Of a DNA stretch of 64,000 bases, positions 36,782-47,200 are shown in pieces. The notes beneath the pieces are model-generated. The model saw only the letters and a program-made list of their open reading frames with translations. It was not told the DNA's origin and made no database searches. How positions within the stretch are numbered: position 1 is the stretch's first letter; each line of letters opens with the position of its first letter. The position numbers and the translations under genes were made by a program. Origin of the DNA: Streptomyces flaveolus (GTDB taxonomy: Bacteria > Actinomycetota > Actinomycetes > Streptomycetales > Streptomycetaceae); the NCBI RefSeq assembly GCF_000716535.1, contig NZ_JNWV01000034.1, forward strand, positions 1 to 64,000, written 5' to 3'.

Positions 36782-37957
36782 GTGAGCGCCTTCCTCTGGA
36801 TCACCGTCGTATCACTGGCCGCCTGGTGCTGGCTGCTGCTGGGCCAGGGCTTCTTCTGGCGCACGGACGTCCGGCTGCCGCGGCGCCGGGACCCGGACGT
36901 GTGGCCGTCGGTCTGTGTGGTCGTACCGGCCCGCGACGAGGCCGCCGTGCTGCCCGACAGCCTGCCGTCGCTGCTGGCGCAGGACTACCCGGGGCGGGCG
37001 GAGGTCTTCCTGGTGGACGACGGCAGTACGGACGGCACCGGGGACCTGGCCCGCGAGCTGTCCCGGCGGCACGGCGGGCTGCCGCTCACGGTGGGATCGC
37101 CCGGGGAGCCACCGGCGGGCTGGACGGGCAAGCTGTGGGCGGTGCGGTACGGCATCGGGCTGGCAGGCGCGCGTGACCCCGAATACCTGCTGCTGACGGA
37201 CGCCGACATCGCGCACGCGCCGGACAGCCTGCGCGAGCTGGTGGCGGCGGCCGACGCCGGCGGCTTCGACGTCGTGTCACAGATGGCGCGGCTGCGGGTG
37301 GCGAGCCTGTGGGAGCGGCTCGTGGTCCCGGCGTTCGTGTACTTCTTCGCGCAGTTGTACCCCTTCCGGTGGATCGGCCGGCCGGGCTCGCGCACCGCCG
37401 CGGCGGCGGGCGGCTGTGTCCTGCTGCGCGCGGACATGGCGGAGAAGGCGCGCATCCCCGAGGCCATCCGGCACGCCGTCATCGACGACGTGGCGCTCGC
37501 GCGCGCGGTGAAGGGCTCGGGCGGTCGCGTCTGGCTCGGGCTGGCCGACCGGGTGGACAGCGTGCGTCCCTATCCGCTGCTGCGCGACCTGTGGCGGATG
37601 GTCTCGCGCAGTGCCTACGCGCAGTTGCGGCACAGTCCGTTGCTGCTCCTCGGTACGGTCGCCGGGCTCGCGCTGGTGTACCTGGTGCCGCCGGCCGCCG
37701 TGGCCGTGGGCGCGGCCGGCGGAGCCGCGGAGGTGGCGCTCGTGGGGGCGGCGGCGTGGGCGGTGATGGCGGGGACGTACGTGCCGATGCTGCGCTACTA
37801 CCGGCAGCCGCTGTGGCTCGCCCCGCTGCTGCCGTTCACCGCCTTCCTCTATCTGCTGATGACGGTCGACTCGGCCGTGCAGCACTACCGCGGGCGCGGG
37901 GCCGCGTGGAAGGGCCGCACCTACGCCCGCCCGGACGCCGTCGCGGACGAGGGCTGA
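36782..37957 (+). CDS. hpnB: HpnB-like family 2 glycosyltransferase
   Basis: A 391-residue membrane glycosyltransferase. After one N-terminal helix, the GT-A domain reads VVVPARDEAAVLPDSLPSLLAQDYPGRAEVFLVDDGSTDGTG, GWTGKLWAVRYGI, LLLTDADIAHAPDSL, AAAAGGCVLLRADM and AVIDDVALARAVKG, followed by three or four C-terminal helices. This arrangement matches hopene-associated glycosyltransferase HpnB. No squalene-hopene cyclase or other hpn gene is in the window, so its role in hopanoid or other lipid glycosylation is uncertain. GTG 36782 is preferred; GTG 36764 is possible. Confidence 0.85.
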   Translation: MSAFLWITVVSLAAWCWLLLGQGFFWRTDVRLPRRRDPDVWPSVCVVVPARDEAAVLPDSLPSLLAQDYPGRAEVFLVDDGSTDGTGDLARELSRRHGGLPLTVGSPGEPPAGWTGKLWAVRYGIGLAGARDPEYLLLTDADIAHAPDSLRELVAAADAGGFDVVSQMARLRVASLWERLVVPAFVYFFAQLYPFRWIGRPGSRTAAAAGGCVLLRADMAEKARIPEAIRHAVIDDVALARAVKGSGGRVWLGLADRVDSVRPYPLLRDLWRMVSRSAYAQLRHSPLLLLGTVAGLALVYLVPPAAVAVGAAGGAAEVALVGAAAWAVMAGTYVPMLRYYRQPLWLAPLLPFTAFLYLLMTVDSAVQHYRGRGAAWKGRTYARPDAVADEG

Positions 37958-37963
37958 GCCGGG

Positions 37964-39202
37964 TCACTTGCGGCCGGGCGTCCAGTTCATGCCCCAGCCG
38001 TAGGCGCGGTCTATGGTCCGCTGCGGGCTCGATCCGCGTTCCGGCACCAGATACCGCGCCTCGCGCTGGACGAGCAGGTCGTCGCCGGTGTTGGTGATCA
38101 GCGCGAGCGCGCACACCGGGGAGTCGACGGTGCACTCGTCCAGCGAGAAGTCGATGGGTGCGCCGTGCTGCGGCTGGAGGGTGACGGTGGCGTGCAGGTC
38201 GGCGAAGGAACGGGCGCCCTCGTAGATGGTGACGAAGACGAGGATGCGCCGGAAGTCCTGCTTGTGGTCGAGGTTGATGGTGAGGTTCTCGCCGGCCGTC
38301 ACGGCTCCGGTGCGGTCGTCGCCGTCGAGGTGGATGTACGGCGGCCGGTGGAGCGAGCCGAAGGCGTTCCCGAGGGCCTGTACGACTCCCTTGCGGCCGT
38401 CGGTGAGTTCGTACAGCGCGCACAGGTCGAGGTCGATGTCGCCACCGCCGCCCCAGCGGCCCCAGCCCGTGGACTGTTTGCGCGTCTGCCAGTTGAGGTT
38501 CACCCGCATCGCGCCTGAGGTGCCGCCCTGCTTGGCCAGCGAGACCGAGGGGGCCGCCTTGGTGAGAGTGACCTTGGAGAGGCGCACGGGCTGGGCCGGG
38601 GGCGGCGGGGCGGGGGCCGTGGCGGGGCGGGGCGGGGTGGTGACCGGGGCCGGCGCGGCGGGCGGTGCGGTGTGCTGCGGTTCGTCGACGGTGATGCCGA
38701 AGTCCGTTGCCAGGCCTTCGAGTCCGCTGCTGTAACCCTGGCCGACGGCACGGAACTTCCAGCCGCCCTGGCGGCGGTAGAACTCGCCGAGGACGAAGGC
38801 CGTCTCGACGGTCGCGCCGGGGCTGTCGAAGCGGGCGACCACCTGGCCGGAGGCGGCGTCGGTCACCTCGATGCAGAGGTCCGGGACCTGCCCGAAGGTT
38901 CCGCCGTCGGCGGAGGCGGCGAGGACGATCCGTTCGACGGCGCCCTCCACGCGCGCGAGGTCGGCCCACAGGGTGTCGGTGACCCGTCCGCCGGCCGTCC
39001 GCTTGCCCTCGTGACGTACCGCGCCGGAGGAGTGCGCGGGCTGGTTGTAGAAGACGAAGTCCCCGTCGGAGCGCACCTTTCCGGCGGTGAGCAGCAGCGC
39101 CGAGGCGTCGGCGTCCGGGATCCCCGGGCCGGAGCGCCAGCCCACTTCGACGCGCAGCGCCGTGGTAGGCACCGGTGTGTTGGATCCTTTCGGCATTGAC
39201 AT
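37964..39202 (-). CDS. Double TerD-domain stress protein (TerA-like)
   Basis: A 412-residue protein with two calcium-binding TerD-type domains separated by a Pro/Ala-rich linker ([25 protein letters not shown]). The first (residues 10-170) includes [26 protein letters not shown] and [29 protein letters not shown]. The second (215-412) includes [30 protein letters not shown] and [26 protein letters not shown]. TerD-family proteins act in tellurite and other stress responses and in Streptomyces development. No other ter gene is adjacent. The ATG at 39202 has GGGGGCGGAC before it. Confidence 0.9.
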   Translation of the reverse strand: MSMPKGSNTPVPTTALRVEVGWRSGPGIPDADASALLLTAGKVRSDGDFVFYNQPAHSSGAVRHEGKRTAGGRVTDTLWADLARVEGAVERIVLAASADGGTFGQVPDLCIEVTDAASGQVVARFDSPGATVETAFVLGEFYRRQGGWKFRAVGQGYSSGLEGLATDFGITVDEPQHTAPPAAPAPVTTPPRPATAPAPPPPAQPVRLSKVTLTKAAPSVSLAKQGGTSGAMRVNLNWQTRKQSTGWGRWGGGGDIDLDLCALYELTDGRKGVVQALGNAFGSLHRPPYIHLDGDDRTGAVTAGENLTINLDHKQDFRRILVFVTIYEGARSFADLHATVTLQPQHGAPIDFSLDECTVDSPVCALALITNTGDDLLVQREARYLVPERGSSPQRTIDRAYGWGMNWTPGRK

Positions 39203-39487
39203 GTCCGCCCCCATCACGCGTCGGCTTCCGGGTCTCGCCCGTCCGTGTCATCCCTACCCGCACAACCTATTCCCGGGTACGTCGCACGCCCATGAGCGGC
39301 GCGGGAAGATCACCGGTCAACCGCCGGTAACCCGGGACGAACTCGGCTTTTACATGATCCAAACATGGATCGGCGTCCCTTTTTGCCAAGTTCGCTCGTA
39401 TTGGGGATCCCAGGCTCCTACCGACACGGAAAACAACCCTCTTATCGGTCTCCCCAACCAGCACATCGTGGGCTTAACTTATGTGCC

Positions 39488-39925
39488 ATGACCTCCCCCC
39501 GCTCCACTTATGGTGGCGGCTACTACTCCGCCTCCTTCCCGGACACCCCGATCTACGACTCGCTCGTCGCCGAGCGAGGCACCCCGCAGATCGCCCCGAT
39601 CCGGGTCCCCGCCGCCTACGACACGGGCAGCAGCCTGCCCGCTCTGCCGTCGGCCCTCCCCGCCCTCCCGGCGGCCCCGGCCCAGCAGCAGCCCCCCGCC
39701 TACGGCTACCCGCAGCAGCAGCCCGCACCGCTGCAGCAGGCGCCCACGGCCTACATCCCGCAGCAGGCGAGCGCCCCGCGCGGCTACCCCGGTCCCCAGG
39801 CCCCGCAGCAGCAGCGGCCGATGGCTCAGGGCAACGGGTACGAGGCCATGCGCCCGGCCGCGCCGCGGCCCGCGCCGGCTCCCTACCAGGACCCGTACAA
39901 CAACCAGCAGTACCGCGGTTACTGA
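39488..39925 (+). CDS. DUF6643 family proline/glutamine-rich protein
   Basis: A 145-residue protein conserved in Streptomyces. The first 45 residues (MTSPRSTYGGGYYSASFPDT... AERGTPQIAPIRVP) are the conserved part; the remainder is low-complexity Pro, Gln, Ala and Tyr with QQQP repeats, probably disordered. The role is unknown. The 285-base upstream gap after the TerD-like gene includes AT-richer sequence and a dyad GATCCA-AACA-TGGATC (39356-39371) that could be regulatory. Confidence 0.8.
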   Translation: MTSPRSTYGGGYYSASFPDTPIYDSLVAERGTPQIAPIRVPAAYDTGSSLPALPSALPALPAAPAQQQPPAYGYPQQQPAPLQQAPTAYIPQQASAPRGYPGPQAPQQQRPMAQGNGYEAMRPAAPRPAPAPYQDPYNNQQYRGY

Positions 39926-39970
39926 CCGCTGGCGCCCCGGCCGCCGGTGCCGCCTGGCACGATGGACGGC

Positions 39971-40795
39971 ATGGAATACGCCGAAGTGGAGTCGATCCAC
40001 GTCCACCCGGTCAAGGCGTTCCGGGGCGTCTCGCCCCGGGAGGCCGTCGTGGAGCCCTGGGGCCTGGCCGGTGACCGGCGCTGGACGCTGATCGACCACG
40101 GGGGAAAGGTCGTCACGCAGCGCGAGCAGCCGCGTCTCGCCCTGGCCGCCGCCGAGCCTCTGGCCGGCGGCGGCCTTCGCCTGTCCGCGCCCGGTCGGCC
40201 CCCGCTGACCGTGGAGGTGCCGGAACCGACGGCGACCGTGCCGATGAACGTGTTCGGCACCAAGGTGGAGGGAGTCCCGGCCGACCCGGCCGCGCACGCC
40301 TGGTGCAGCGCCTACCTGGGACACGAGGTCCGTCTGGTCCACATGGACGACCCGGCCACCCGTCGCCCGGTCGACCCCGAGTACGCGCTGCCCGGCGAGA
40401 TGGTCAGCTTCGCCGACGGCTACCCCCTGCTGGTCACCACGGTGGCCTCGCTGGACGCCCTCAACTCCCTCATAGCGCAGGGGCCGGACGCCCACGAGGG
40501 CCCGCTGCCCATGAACCGGTTCCGGCCGAACGTCGTCGTCGCGGGCACCGAGCCGTGGGCCGAGGACCACTGGACGCGGATCGCCGTCGGCGAGGTGGTC
40601 TTCCGGGCCCCGAAGCCGAGCGGACGGTGTGTGGTGACCACCACCGACCAGGCCACGGCCGTACGCGGCCGGGAACCGCTGCGCACCCTGGCGCGTCACC
40701 GCAGGATCGACGGCAGGCTGCTGTTCGGTCAGAACCTGGTGCCCCTCTCCCCCGGCACGATCAGGGTCGGCGACCCGGTGCGGGTGCTGGGGTAG
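39971..40795 (+). CDS. MOSC domain protein (YcbX-like)
   Basis: A 274-residue protein with an N-terminal beta-barrel (AEVESIHVHPVKAFRGVSPREAVVEPWGLAGDRRWTLID) and a C-terminal MOSC domain (FRPNVVVAGTEPWAEDHWTRIAVGEVVFRAPKPSGRCVVTTTDQATAVRGREPLRTL) containing the conserved Cys of GRC. Homologues bind molybdenum cofactor and reduce N-hydroxylated compounds or handle sulfur. No clear ribosome site decides between starts at 39947, 39962 and 39971; the last begins the homologous region. Confidence 0.9.
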   Translation: MEYAEVESIHVHPVKAFRGVSPREAVVEPWGLAGDRRWTLIDHGGKVVTQREQPRLALAAAEPLAGGGLRLSAPGRPPLTVEVPEPTATVPMNVFGTKVEGVPADPAAHAWCSAYLGHEVRLVHMDDPATRRPVDPEYALPGEMVSFADGYPLLVTTVASLDALNSLIAQGPDAHEGPLPMNRFRPNVVVAGTEPWAEDHWTRIAVGEVVFRAPKPSGRCVVTTTDQATAVRGREPLRTLARHRRIDGRLLFGQNLVPLSPGTIRVGDPVRVLG

Positions 40796-40998
40796 GGACC
40801 GGCTCGCGCACGGCCGCCGGTGATGATCCGGCGGACCGGGAACCGGGGGGCGGGTGCCGGTCGTTGAGGGGGCGTGAGAAATTCGTGAGGGGCCGGGTGC
40901 GTCAGGTACCGCGGCGGACGTGAGGCGTTCTCACCCGGTCCGGTCCGGGGGCGAGCGCCGATGCCGGGGATCGTGACGGACCGGAAGGGGGTGGGGAC

Positions 40999-41604
40999 AT
41001 GCGAGCGCTCAGTGGGCTGTGGCGCTGGCGGCACAATCCGCTGTGCCGCCCGACCGACCTGGCCGAGGCATGGGTGGCCCTGGTGGCTCTGCTGCTCATC
41101 GCCGTGGCCGCGCCCGTGACCGGCTGCCTGGTCGGTGCCGCCGCCCAGGACTCGCTCCAGCGGTCCGTACGACAGCAGCAGCACACACGCCGTCTGGTCA
41201 CGGCCACCGTGGTGCGGGACATCGGCGGGGCCCTCCCGGAGACCGACCCCGACGCCACCTCCGCGCGGGACACCGGCAGCCGTGTCCTCGCGGACTGGAC
41301 CGCGCCGGACGGCACCCGGCAGCACGGCCCGGTCCTGGCGGACCTCAAGTCCCCGCACCGAGGAGACCACTTCCGGCTCTGGACCGACCCGCACGGCCGA
41401 ATAGCGACCCGCCCACTGGACTCCGCCACGGCGACGACACACGCCGTGCTCGCCGGAGTCGGCGCGGCCCTGCTGACCGGGGCACTGGTCGAGGGCGGCC
41501 GCCGCCTGACCGTCTGGCGCCTGGTCCGCCGGCGGTACGCGCGCTGGGACCAGGCCTGGGACCGGGCGGGCCCGGACTGGGGCAAGGCGGGCACCGGCAT
41601 CTGA
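40999..41604 (+). CDS. Rv1733c-like two-helix membrane protein
   Basis: A 201-residue protein. Helix 1 (WVALVALLLIAVAAPVTGCLVGAAA) and helix 2 (HAVLAGVGAALLTGALVEGG) flank an extracytoplasmic domain beginning SLQRSVRQQQHTRRLVTATVVRD. The layout matches Rv1733c-type membrane proteins, numerous in Streptomyces, whose function is not known. The ATG at 40999 has GGAAGGGGG about nine bases before it. Confidence 0.8.
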   Translation: MRALSGLWRWRHNPLCRPTDLAEAWVALVALLLIAVAAPVTGCLVGAAAQDSLQRSVRQQQHTRRLVTATVVRDIGGALPETDPDATSARDTGSRVLADWTAPDGTRQHGPVLADLKSPHRGDHFRLWTDPHGRIATRPLDSATATTHAVLAGVGAALLTGALVEGGRRLTVWRLVRRRYARWDQAWDRAGPDWGKAGTGI

Positions 41605-41834
41605 CGGCCTTCCTGCTCTGGTCAACCCGCCCTGCACGCACGCGCTACGGTGGACCGGCCGAAGCGCATTCGGCGACAACCCGCGGGTGAGCGAACCCCG
41701 GGGCGCACAGGTCTCCAGGGGCGCGGACGCGCTGACGGCCCGGGGGCCGAACACGGTCGCGGTCCGGGCACCGGCGGCAGCGCCCCGGCGGGCAGCGAGC
41801 CATCAGTACGACGAGGTGGGGGCACAGCAACGCC

Positions 41835-44273
41835 ATGGCACAGGGCACGGTCCAGGTGACGCACACCGGTACTTCGCGGTGGCGGCGCCGCACGGGTGAG
41901 TACGCTTCGCTCGCCGCCGCCCTGGAGGCCGCCGCAGACGGCGACGTCCTCACCATCGCCCCCGGCACCTACCGGGAGAACCTCGTCGTCCAGCGGGCGG
42001 TGACACTCCGTGGGCCCGAGGGCTCACCCGGCTCGGTGCGGATCGCGCCGGTGGACGGGGTCCCGCTCACCGTGCGGGCCTCGGCCGTCGTGCAGGACCT
42101 GCACGTGGAGGGGCAGGACGCGGCGGCGCCCGCGCTGCTGGTCGAGGAGGGCACTCCTGAACTGCTGGACGTGCGGATCGTCACGCGGTCCGCCGCCGGT
42201 ATCGAGGTGCGCGGCGGCGCCCGCCCGACCGTGCGCCGGTGCACCGTCGACAACCCGGCCGGCATCGGCATCGCCGTACTCGACGGCGGGGGCGGGGTGT
42301 TCGAGGAGTGCGAGGTCGTCGCGGCCGGGCAGGCGGGCGTCGCGGTGCGTGGCGGGGGCCATCCCCGGCTGGAGCGCTGCCGGGTGCACCACGCCTCCGG
42401 TACCGGGCTGACCGCGACCGGCGAGAACTCCTCGCTGGAGGCGGTGGGATGCGAGATCTACGAGGTGCGCGGCTCCGGGGTGCAGGTCACCCAGCGGGCC
42501 ACCGCGCACCTGACCGACTGCGAGGTGCACCGCACCACCGCCGACGGCATCACCCTGGACACCGACGCGGTGCTCACGCTCGCCGACTGCCACCTCCACG
42601 ACATCCCGGAGAACGCGGTCGACCTGCGCTCCCGCTCGGTGCTCACGCTGACCCGCACGACCGTCCGCCGGTTCGGGCGCAACGGCCTGTCGGTGTGGGA
42701 CCCGGGGACCCGGGTGGACGCCAACCAGTGCGAGATCTTCGACAGCACCGGCGACTACCCGGCGGTGTGGGTGAGCGACGGGGCCACCGCGGTACTGGAC
42801 TCCTGCCGGGTGCACGACGTGCCGGACGCGCTGTTCGTACTGGACCGCGGCTCCCGCGCGGACGTCGTGGACAGTGACCTGTCGCAGGTGCGCAACACGG
42901 CCGTGTCGGTGAGCGACGGGGCGACCGCACAGCTGGACGACTGCCGGATCAGGGAGGCGGCCACCGGTGCCTGGTTCCGCGACCACGGCAGCGGCGGCAC
43001 GCTCAACAACTGCAGCCTGGACGGCACCCAGACCGGTGTGATCGTCACCAAGGGCGCCGACCCCACCATCGAGCGGTGCACGGTCGACTCCCCCGCGGAG
43101 GCCGGTTTCTACGTCTCCGCGGGCGGCCGGGGCAGCTTCCTGAACTGCCGGGTCACCGGCAGCGGCGGCTACGGCTTCCATGTGATCGACGGTTGCCGTA
43201 CGACGCTGCGCAAGTGCCGTACCGAGCGGTGCGCGCGCGGCGGGTACGAGTTCGCCGACGGCGGCCCGGACGCGGGGTCCGGGACGGGACCGGTCGTGGA
43301 GGACTGCACCAGCGACGAGAGCGGCGGGGTCCGGGCGCCCTCGGTCCGGGAGGCGGCCGTGGAGACGGTGACGCAGTCCGCCGGCCTGCTGGGCGCGCTC
43401 CCCGGGCAGCGGGCGGCGGAGCAGGCGCCGCCCGTCGCCGTCGCGGAACCGGAGAAGCCGCAGCGCACGTCGAAGGACGTGCTCGGGGAACTCGACGCGC
43501 TGGTCGGCCTGGAGAGCGTCAAGCGCGAGGTGCGGGCGCTGACCGACATGATCGAGGTGGGCCGGCGCAGACAGCGGGCGGGACTGAAGGCGGCCTCGGT
43601 CAAGCGGCATCTGGTGTTCACCGGCTCCCCCGGCACCGGCAAGACGACGGTCGCCCGGCTCTACGGCGAGATCCTCGCCTCGCTGGACGTGCTGGAGAAG
43701 GGCCACCTGGTGGAGGTGTCCCGGGTCGACCTGGTCGGTGAGCACATCGGTTCCACGGCGATCCGCACCCAGGAGGCCTTCGAGCGGGCGCGCGGTGGTG
43801 TGCTGTTCATCGACGAGGCGTACGCGCTGTCCCCGGAGGACGCCGGGCGTGACTTCGGCAAGGAGGCCATCGACACGCTGGTCAAGCTGATGGAGGACCA
43901 CCGGGACGCGGTGGTGGTGATCGTCGCCGGGTACACCGCGGAGATGGAGCGCTTCCTCTCCGTCAACCCGGGCGTGGCCTCCCGCTTCTCCCGCACCATC
44001 ACCTTCGGCGACTACGGTCCCGAGGAGCTGCTGCGGATCGTGGAGCAGCAGGCCGACGAGCACGAGTACCGGCTGGCGCCGGGCGCGTCCGAGGCACTGC
44101 TGAAGTACTTCACGGCGATCCCGAAGGGCCCGGCGTTCGGCAACGGCCGCACCGCCCGGCAGACCTTCGAGGCGATGGTGGAACGGCACGCGAGCCGCGT
44201 CGCCCAGCTGCCCGACCCGACCACCGACGAGCTGACCCTGCTCTACGCGGAGGACCTGCCGGACCTGCCCTGA
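41835..44273 (+). CDS. Parallel beta-helix protein fused to a CbbX/EccA-type AAA ATPase
   Basis: An 812-residue protein in two parts. Residues 20-500 are about 20 coils of a right-handed beta-helix (repeating patterns such as VRRCTVDNPAGIGIAV, LERCRVHHASGTGLTA, LDDCRIREAATGAWF), a fold that usually binds or cleaves polysaccharide or acts as a scaffold. Residues 545-812 are an AAA ATPase of the CbbX/SpoVK/EccA group: GELDALVGLESVKREV, Walker A GSPGTGKTT (near 596), Walker B VLFIDEAYAL (near 655), and GNGRTARQTFEAM. EccA ATPases assist type VII secretion, but no ESX gene is in the window. No signal peptide is visible, so it is cytoplasmic. The 230 bases upstream hold no gene. Confidence 0.88.
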   Translation: MAQGTVQVTHTGTSRWRRRTGEYASLAAALEAAADGDVLTIAPGTYRENLVVQRAVTLRGPEGSPGSVRIAPVDGVPLTVRASAVVQDLHVEGQDAAAPALLVEEGTPELLDVRIVTRSAAGIEVRGGARPTVRRCTVDNPAGIGIAVLDGGGGVFEECEVVAAGQAGVAVRGGGHPRLERCRVHHASGTGLTATGENSSLEAVGCEIYEVRGSGVQVTQRATAHLTDCEVHRTTADGITLDTDAVLTLADCHLHDIPENAVDLRSRSVLTLTRTTVRRFGRNGLSVWDPGTRVDANQCEIFDSTGDYPAVWVSDGATAVLDSCRVHDVPDALFVLDRGSRADVVDSDLSQVRNTAVSVSDGATAQLDDCRIREAATGAWFRDHGSGGTLNNCSLDGTQTGVIVTKGADPTIERCTVDSPAEAGFYVSAGGRGSFLNCRVTGSGGYGFHVIDGCRTTLRKCRTERCARGGYEFADGGPDAGSGTGPVVEDCTSDESGGVRAPSVREAAVETVTQSAGLLGALPGQRAAEQAPPVAVAEPEKPQRTSKDVLGELDALVGLESVKREVRALTDMIEVGRRRQRAGLKAASVKRHLVFTGSPGTGKTTVARLYGEILASLDVLEKGHLVEVSRVDLVGEHIGSTAIRTQEAFERARGGVLFIDEAYALSPEDAGRDFGKEAIDTLVKLMEDHRDAVVVIVAGYTAEMERFLSVNPGVASRFSRTITFGDYGPEELLRIVEQQADEHEYRLAPGASEALLKYFTAIPKGPAFGNGRTARQTFEAMVERHASRVAQLPDPTTDELTLLYAEDLPDLP

Positions 44274-44286
44274 GCCGTCGAGTACG

Positions 44287-47200
44287 TCAGGCCTCGGCCC
44301 GCGGCCCCGGCTCCGGTCGCTGGCCCGGCACCTCCGGACGCAGTCGGGCCAGCAGGCGGGCGCGTTCGCGGGTGAAGGCGGGGTCCGACTGGTAGTCGGA
44401 GTGGCCGAGGATCGGGGCCGGCAGCGGGTGGTCCGGGGTGCGGCCGTAGACGAGGGGGTCCCGCAGGGGCTCGTGGTCCACGTCGGGGGCGGTGTCGTCG
44501 GGGACGCGCACGGGGCCGCCGATGGGGTCGGTGCGGCGGTACAGGTTGCGCCAGCAGTCGATGTCGTGGTGCAGGGCGGCCAGGGCCGGCGGGCCGAAAT
44601 GGGCCGGGAACCAGCGGCCGTACAGGCGCTCCAGCGGGGAGCCGTAGGTGAGCAGGGCTACCCGCGCGCGTACGGACGGCGGGAGCTGCCAGGCCGCGGC
44701 GGCGGCGAGGACGCTGCCCTGGGAGTGGCCGGACAGCACCAGCCGGCCTCCGGTGCGCCGGGTCCAGGTGGCCATGCGCCAGGTCAGGTCCGGGACCGCG
44801 CGCTCGGCGTAGCAGGGCGGCGCGAACGGGTGGGCGGCGCGCGGCCAGAAGGTGCCGACGTCCCAGAGGATGCCGATGGTGCGCCGGGCCGAGGCGTCCT
44901 TGTGGCGCGCCTGCCCCAGGTCACGAACAGCAGGAAGCCGAGGCCGACGAGCCAGGAGCCCAGCGCCTGCGAGGTCTCGGCCACGGCCTGGAGGAGGTGG
45001 TGGGCGCGGTGGGCCGCCCCGTCGGGCGTCTTCCTCGTGGCCAGGGCTCCGGTCAGTGCCACGGAGCCCAGGACGAGGGTGGTGGCCGTGAGTACGGCGA
45101 CGACGAGCGGCACCCGGTCGGTGAGGGTGGCCATGGCCCGGGCGTGGGCGATGGCGCGGGTGCGGGACGGGTCCTCGGGCTCGCCGGGGTGCTCGCGGCG
45201 GACCCGGTCGCGTTCGGCGCGGGCGAGCCGGGCGGTGTGCAGGGCGAGCCCGGCGGCCAGGAGCAGCAGGACCGCGAGGAGCGCCGGGATGACGGACGCC
45301 TGCCAGGTCAGCAGGACGGGCGGACCGGTGAGCAGGGCGCGGGTGCCGTCCAGCCAGTCGGCGACGCGCTGGGCGACCCCGCCGGAGATCACGCCGCCGA
45401 GCGCGCAGGCGAGCAGGGCGACGGCGGGACCGCCGAGGCCGCGCATTCCGGCGCGCGGGTCGGGGCGGCGCCGGTGCAGGTACCCGGCCACGGCGGCGAG
45501 GACGACGACGAGCAGGCCCTGGGCCAGCATGAGGGCGCCGAAGGAGAGGTCGCCGGGCAGCCGGCCGGTGGACCGCCAGCCGGGCCGGGACCAGCCGGCG
45601 TACACCAGCCCGAGCAGCAGCAGGGCGAGCGCGGCGAGCGGCAGGCGGCGGACGAGGTGCCGGTCGAGCCGCTGGTCGAGCCGCCACTCGCTGCGGCCCC
45701 GGCGGCAGACCACCGCGACCACCGCCGCCCCGCAGACGAACAGGGCCGCGGCCAGCAGCAGGCCGAGGACGTCCAGGACCGCGGGGCCGCCGGGCCGGTG
45801 GTCGAAGCGGGCCGCCGGGGCGGTGACGGCGGCGGCCACCGTGAGCAGGCCGGCCGCGGTGTGCGCCGCGCGCAGCCGGGCGACCAGGCGACGCCCGTAC
45901 CAGAACCCGGGCCGGGCCAGCGCACTGCCGTGGACGGCGACGCCTGGGTCACCGCTGTCCGCCCCGGGTCCCCCGCAGACCGCGACGGGTCCGCCGCCGT
46001 CCGAGGCCGGTCCGCCACTCCGCGGCTCCCGCCCGCCCCCGGCCGGCTCCGGTCCCCCGCCGGCCGAGGCGGATCCGTCGCCATCGGCCTCCGGTCCACC
46101 ACTCCCCGGGACCGCTCCACCGCTGGCCAAGGCGGGGCCACCACTCCCCGCGCCCCACCCGCCCCTGGCCGGCTCCAGTCCGCCGTCGGCAAGCTCCGGT
46201 CCGCCGCCGGCCGACCGAGGCCCCCCGCCGGCCGGCTCCAGTCCCCCGCCGGCCGAGGCGGATCCGCCACCTTCGGTCTCCGGTCCACCACTCCCCGGCT
46301 CCACTCCACCGCTGGCCAAGGCGGGTCCACCACTCCCCGCGCCCGACCCGCCCCTGGCCGACTCCGGTCCGCCGCCGGCCGACCGAGGTCCACCGCCGGC
46401 CGGCTCCAGTCCTCCCCTGGCCGGCCCTGGTCCGTCGCTCCCCGGCTCCGGTCCACCCTCGTCCAGGGCGGGTTCGCCGGCGGCCGGGCCCGAGTCGGGG
46501 GACAGCGGCCGGTGGGATTCGTAGGCGCGCCACGTGCGGTGGGAGAGGTACCAGAGCAGGGCGGTCAGCGTGGTCGGCAGTGCCGCCGCGAGGGCCAGCC
46601 GGCGGCCGGGGGCGCTCCACCAGCCGCCGGCGGCGGGGGACAGGAAGCCCAGCCAGGAGTGGCGGCGGACGCAGGCCTGGACGCCCGCGCACTGCCAGGC
46701 GACCAGGTCGAGGGCCACCTCGCAGGCGGCGGCCACCAGCAGCACGGTCAGGGTGAGGGCGGACAGGCGCACCAGGAGGCCGTAGAGCCGGACCACGCGC
46801 GGTCGGCCGGGTGCCGCGGGGCGCATCCAGTGGGCGAGGTTCACCACCATGAACGGCAGCAGCAACAGCCACAGAGCGCGGCTGCCGTCGCCGGAGGTGA
46901 GATTGCACCAGACGTACGCCTCCCGGACCGGTCCGCTCCGGGGCTGGCGCCCACGCTCTCCCTCCGCCTCTCCCCCGTCCGGGGCGGCCGCGGCGTCCTC
47001 GGCACGCCGGAAGACGGCGGCCGTGTCGTCGCCGGTGACCCGGACCGTGCGCGGGTCGCCGAGCATCTTCTCCGGTGTGGTCCCGCCGACCCCGTGCACC
47101 AGCAGTTCCAGCTCGGTCTCCGGTGGCTCCCCGGGCCGGCCGACGTACGGCACGGCAGGGCGCTGGTCCCGCTGCCCCGCCGGACGTTCCTGCGCGCGTT

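Noticed and set aside
42024..44189. Long minus-strand frame opposite the beta-helix/AAA gene
   Set aside because: No domain or ribosome site, and the plus-strand protein has clear Walker motifs.
41835..44273. Type VII secretion locus
   Set aside because: Only an EccA-like ATPase domain is present; no EccB, C, D, E, MycP or WXG100 gene is in the window.
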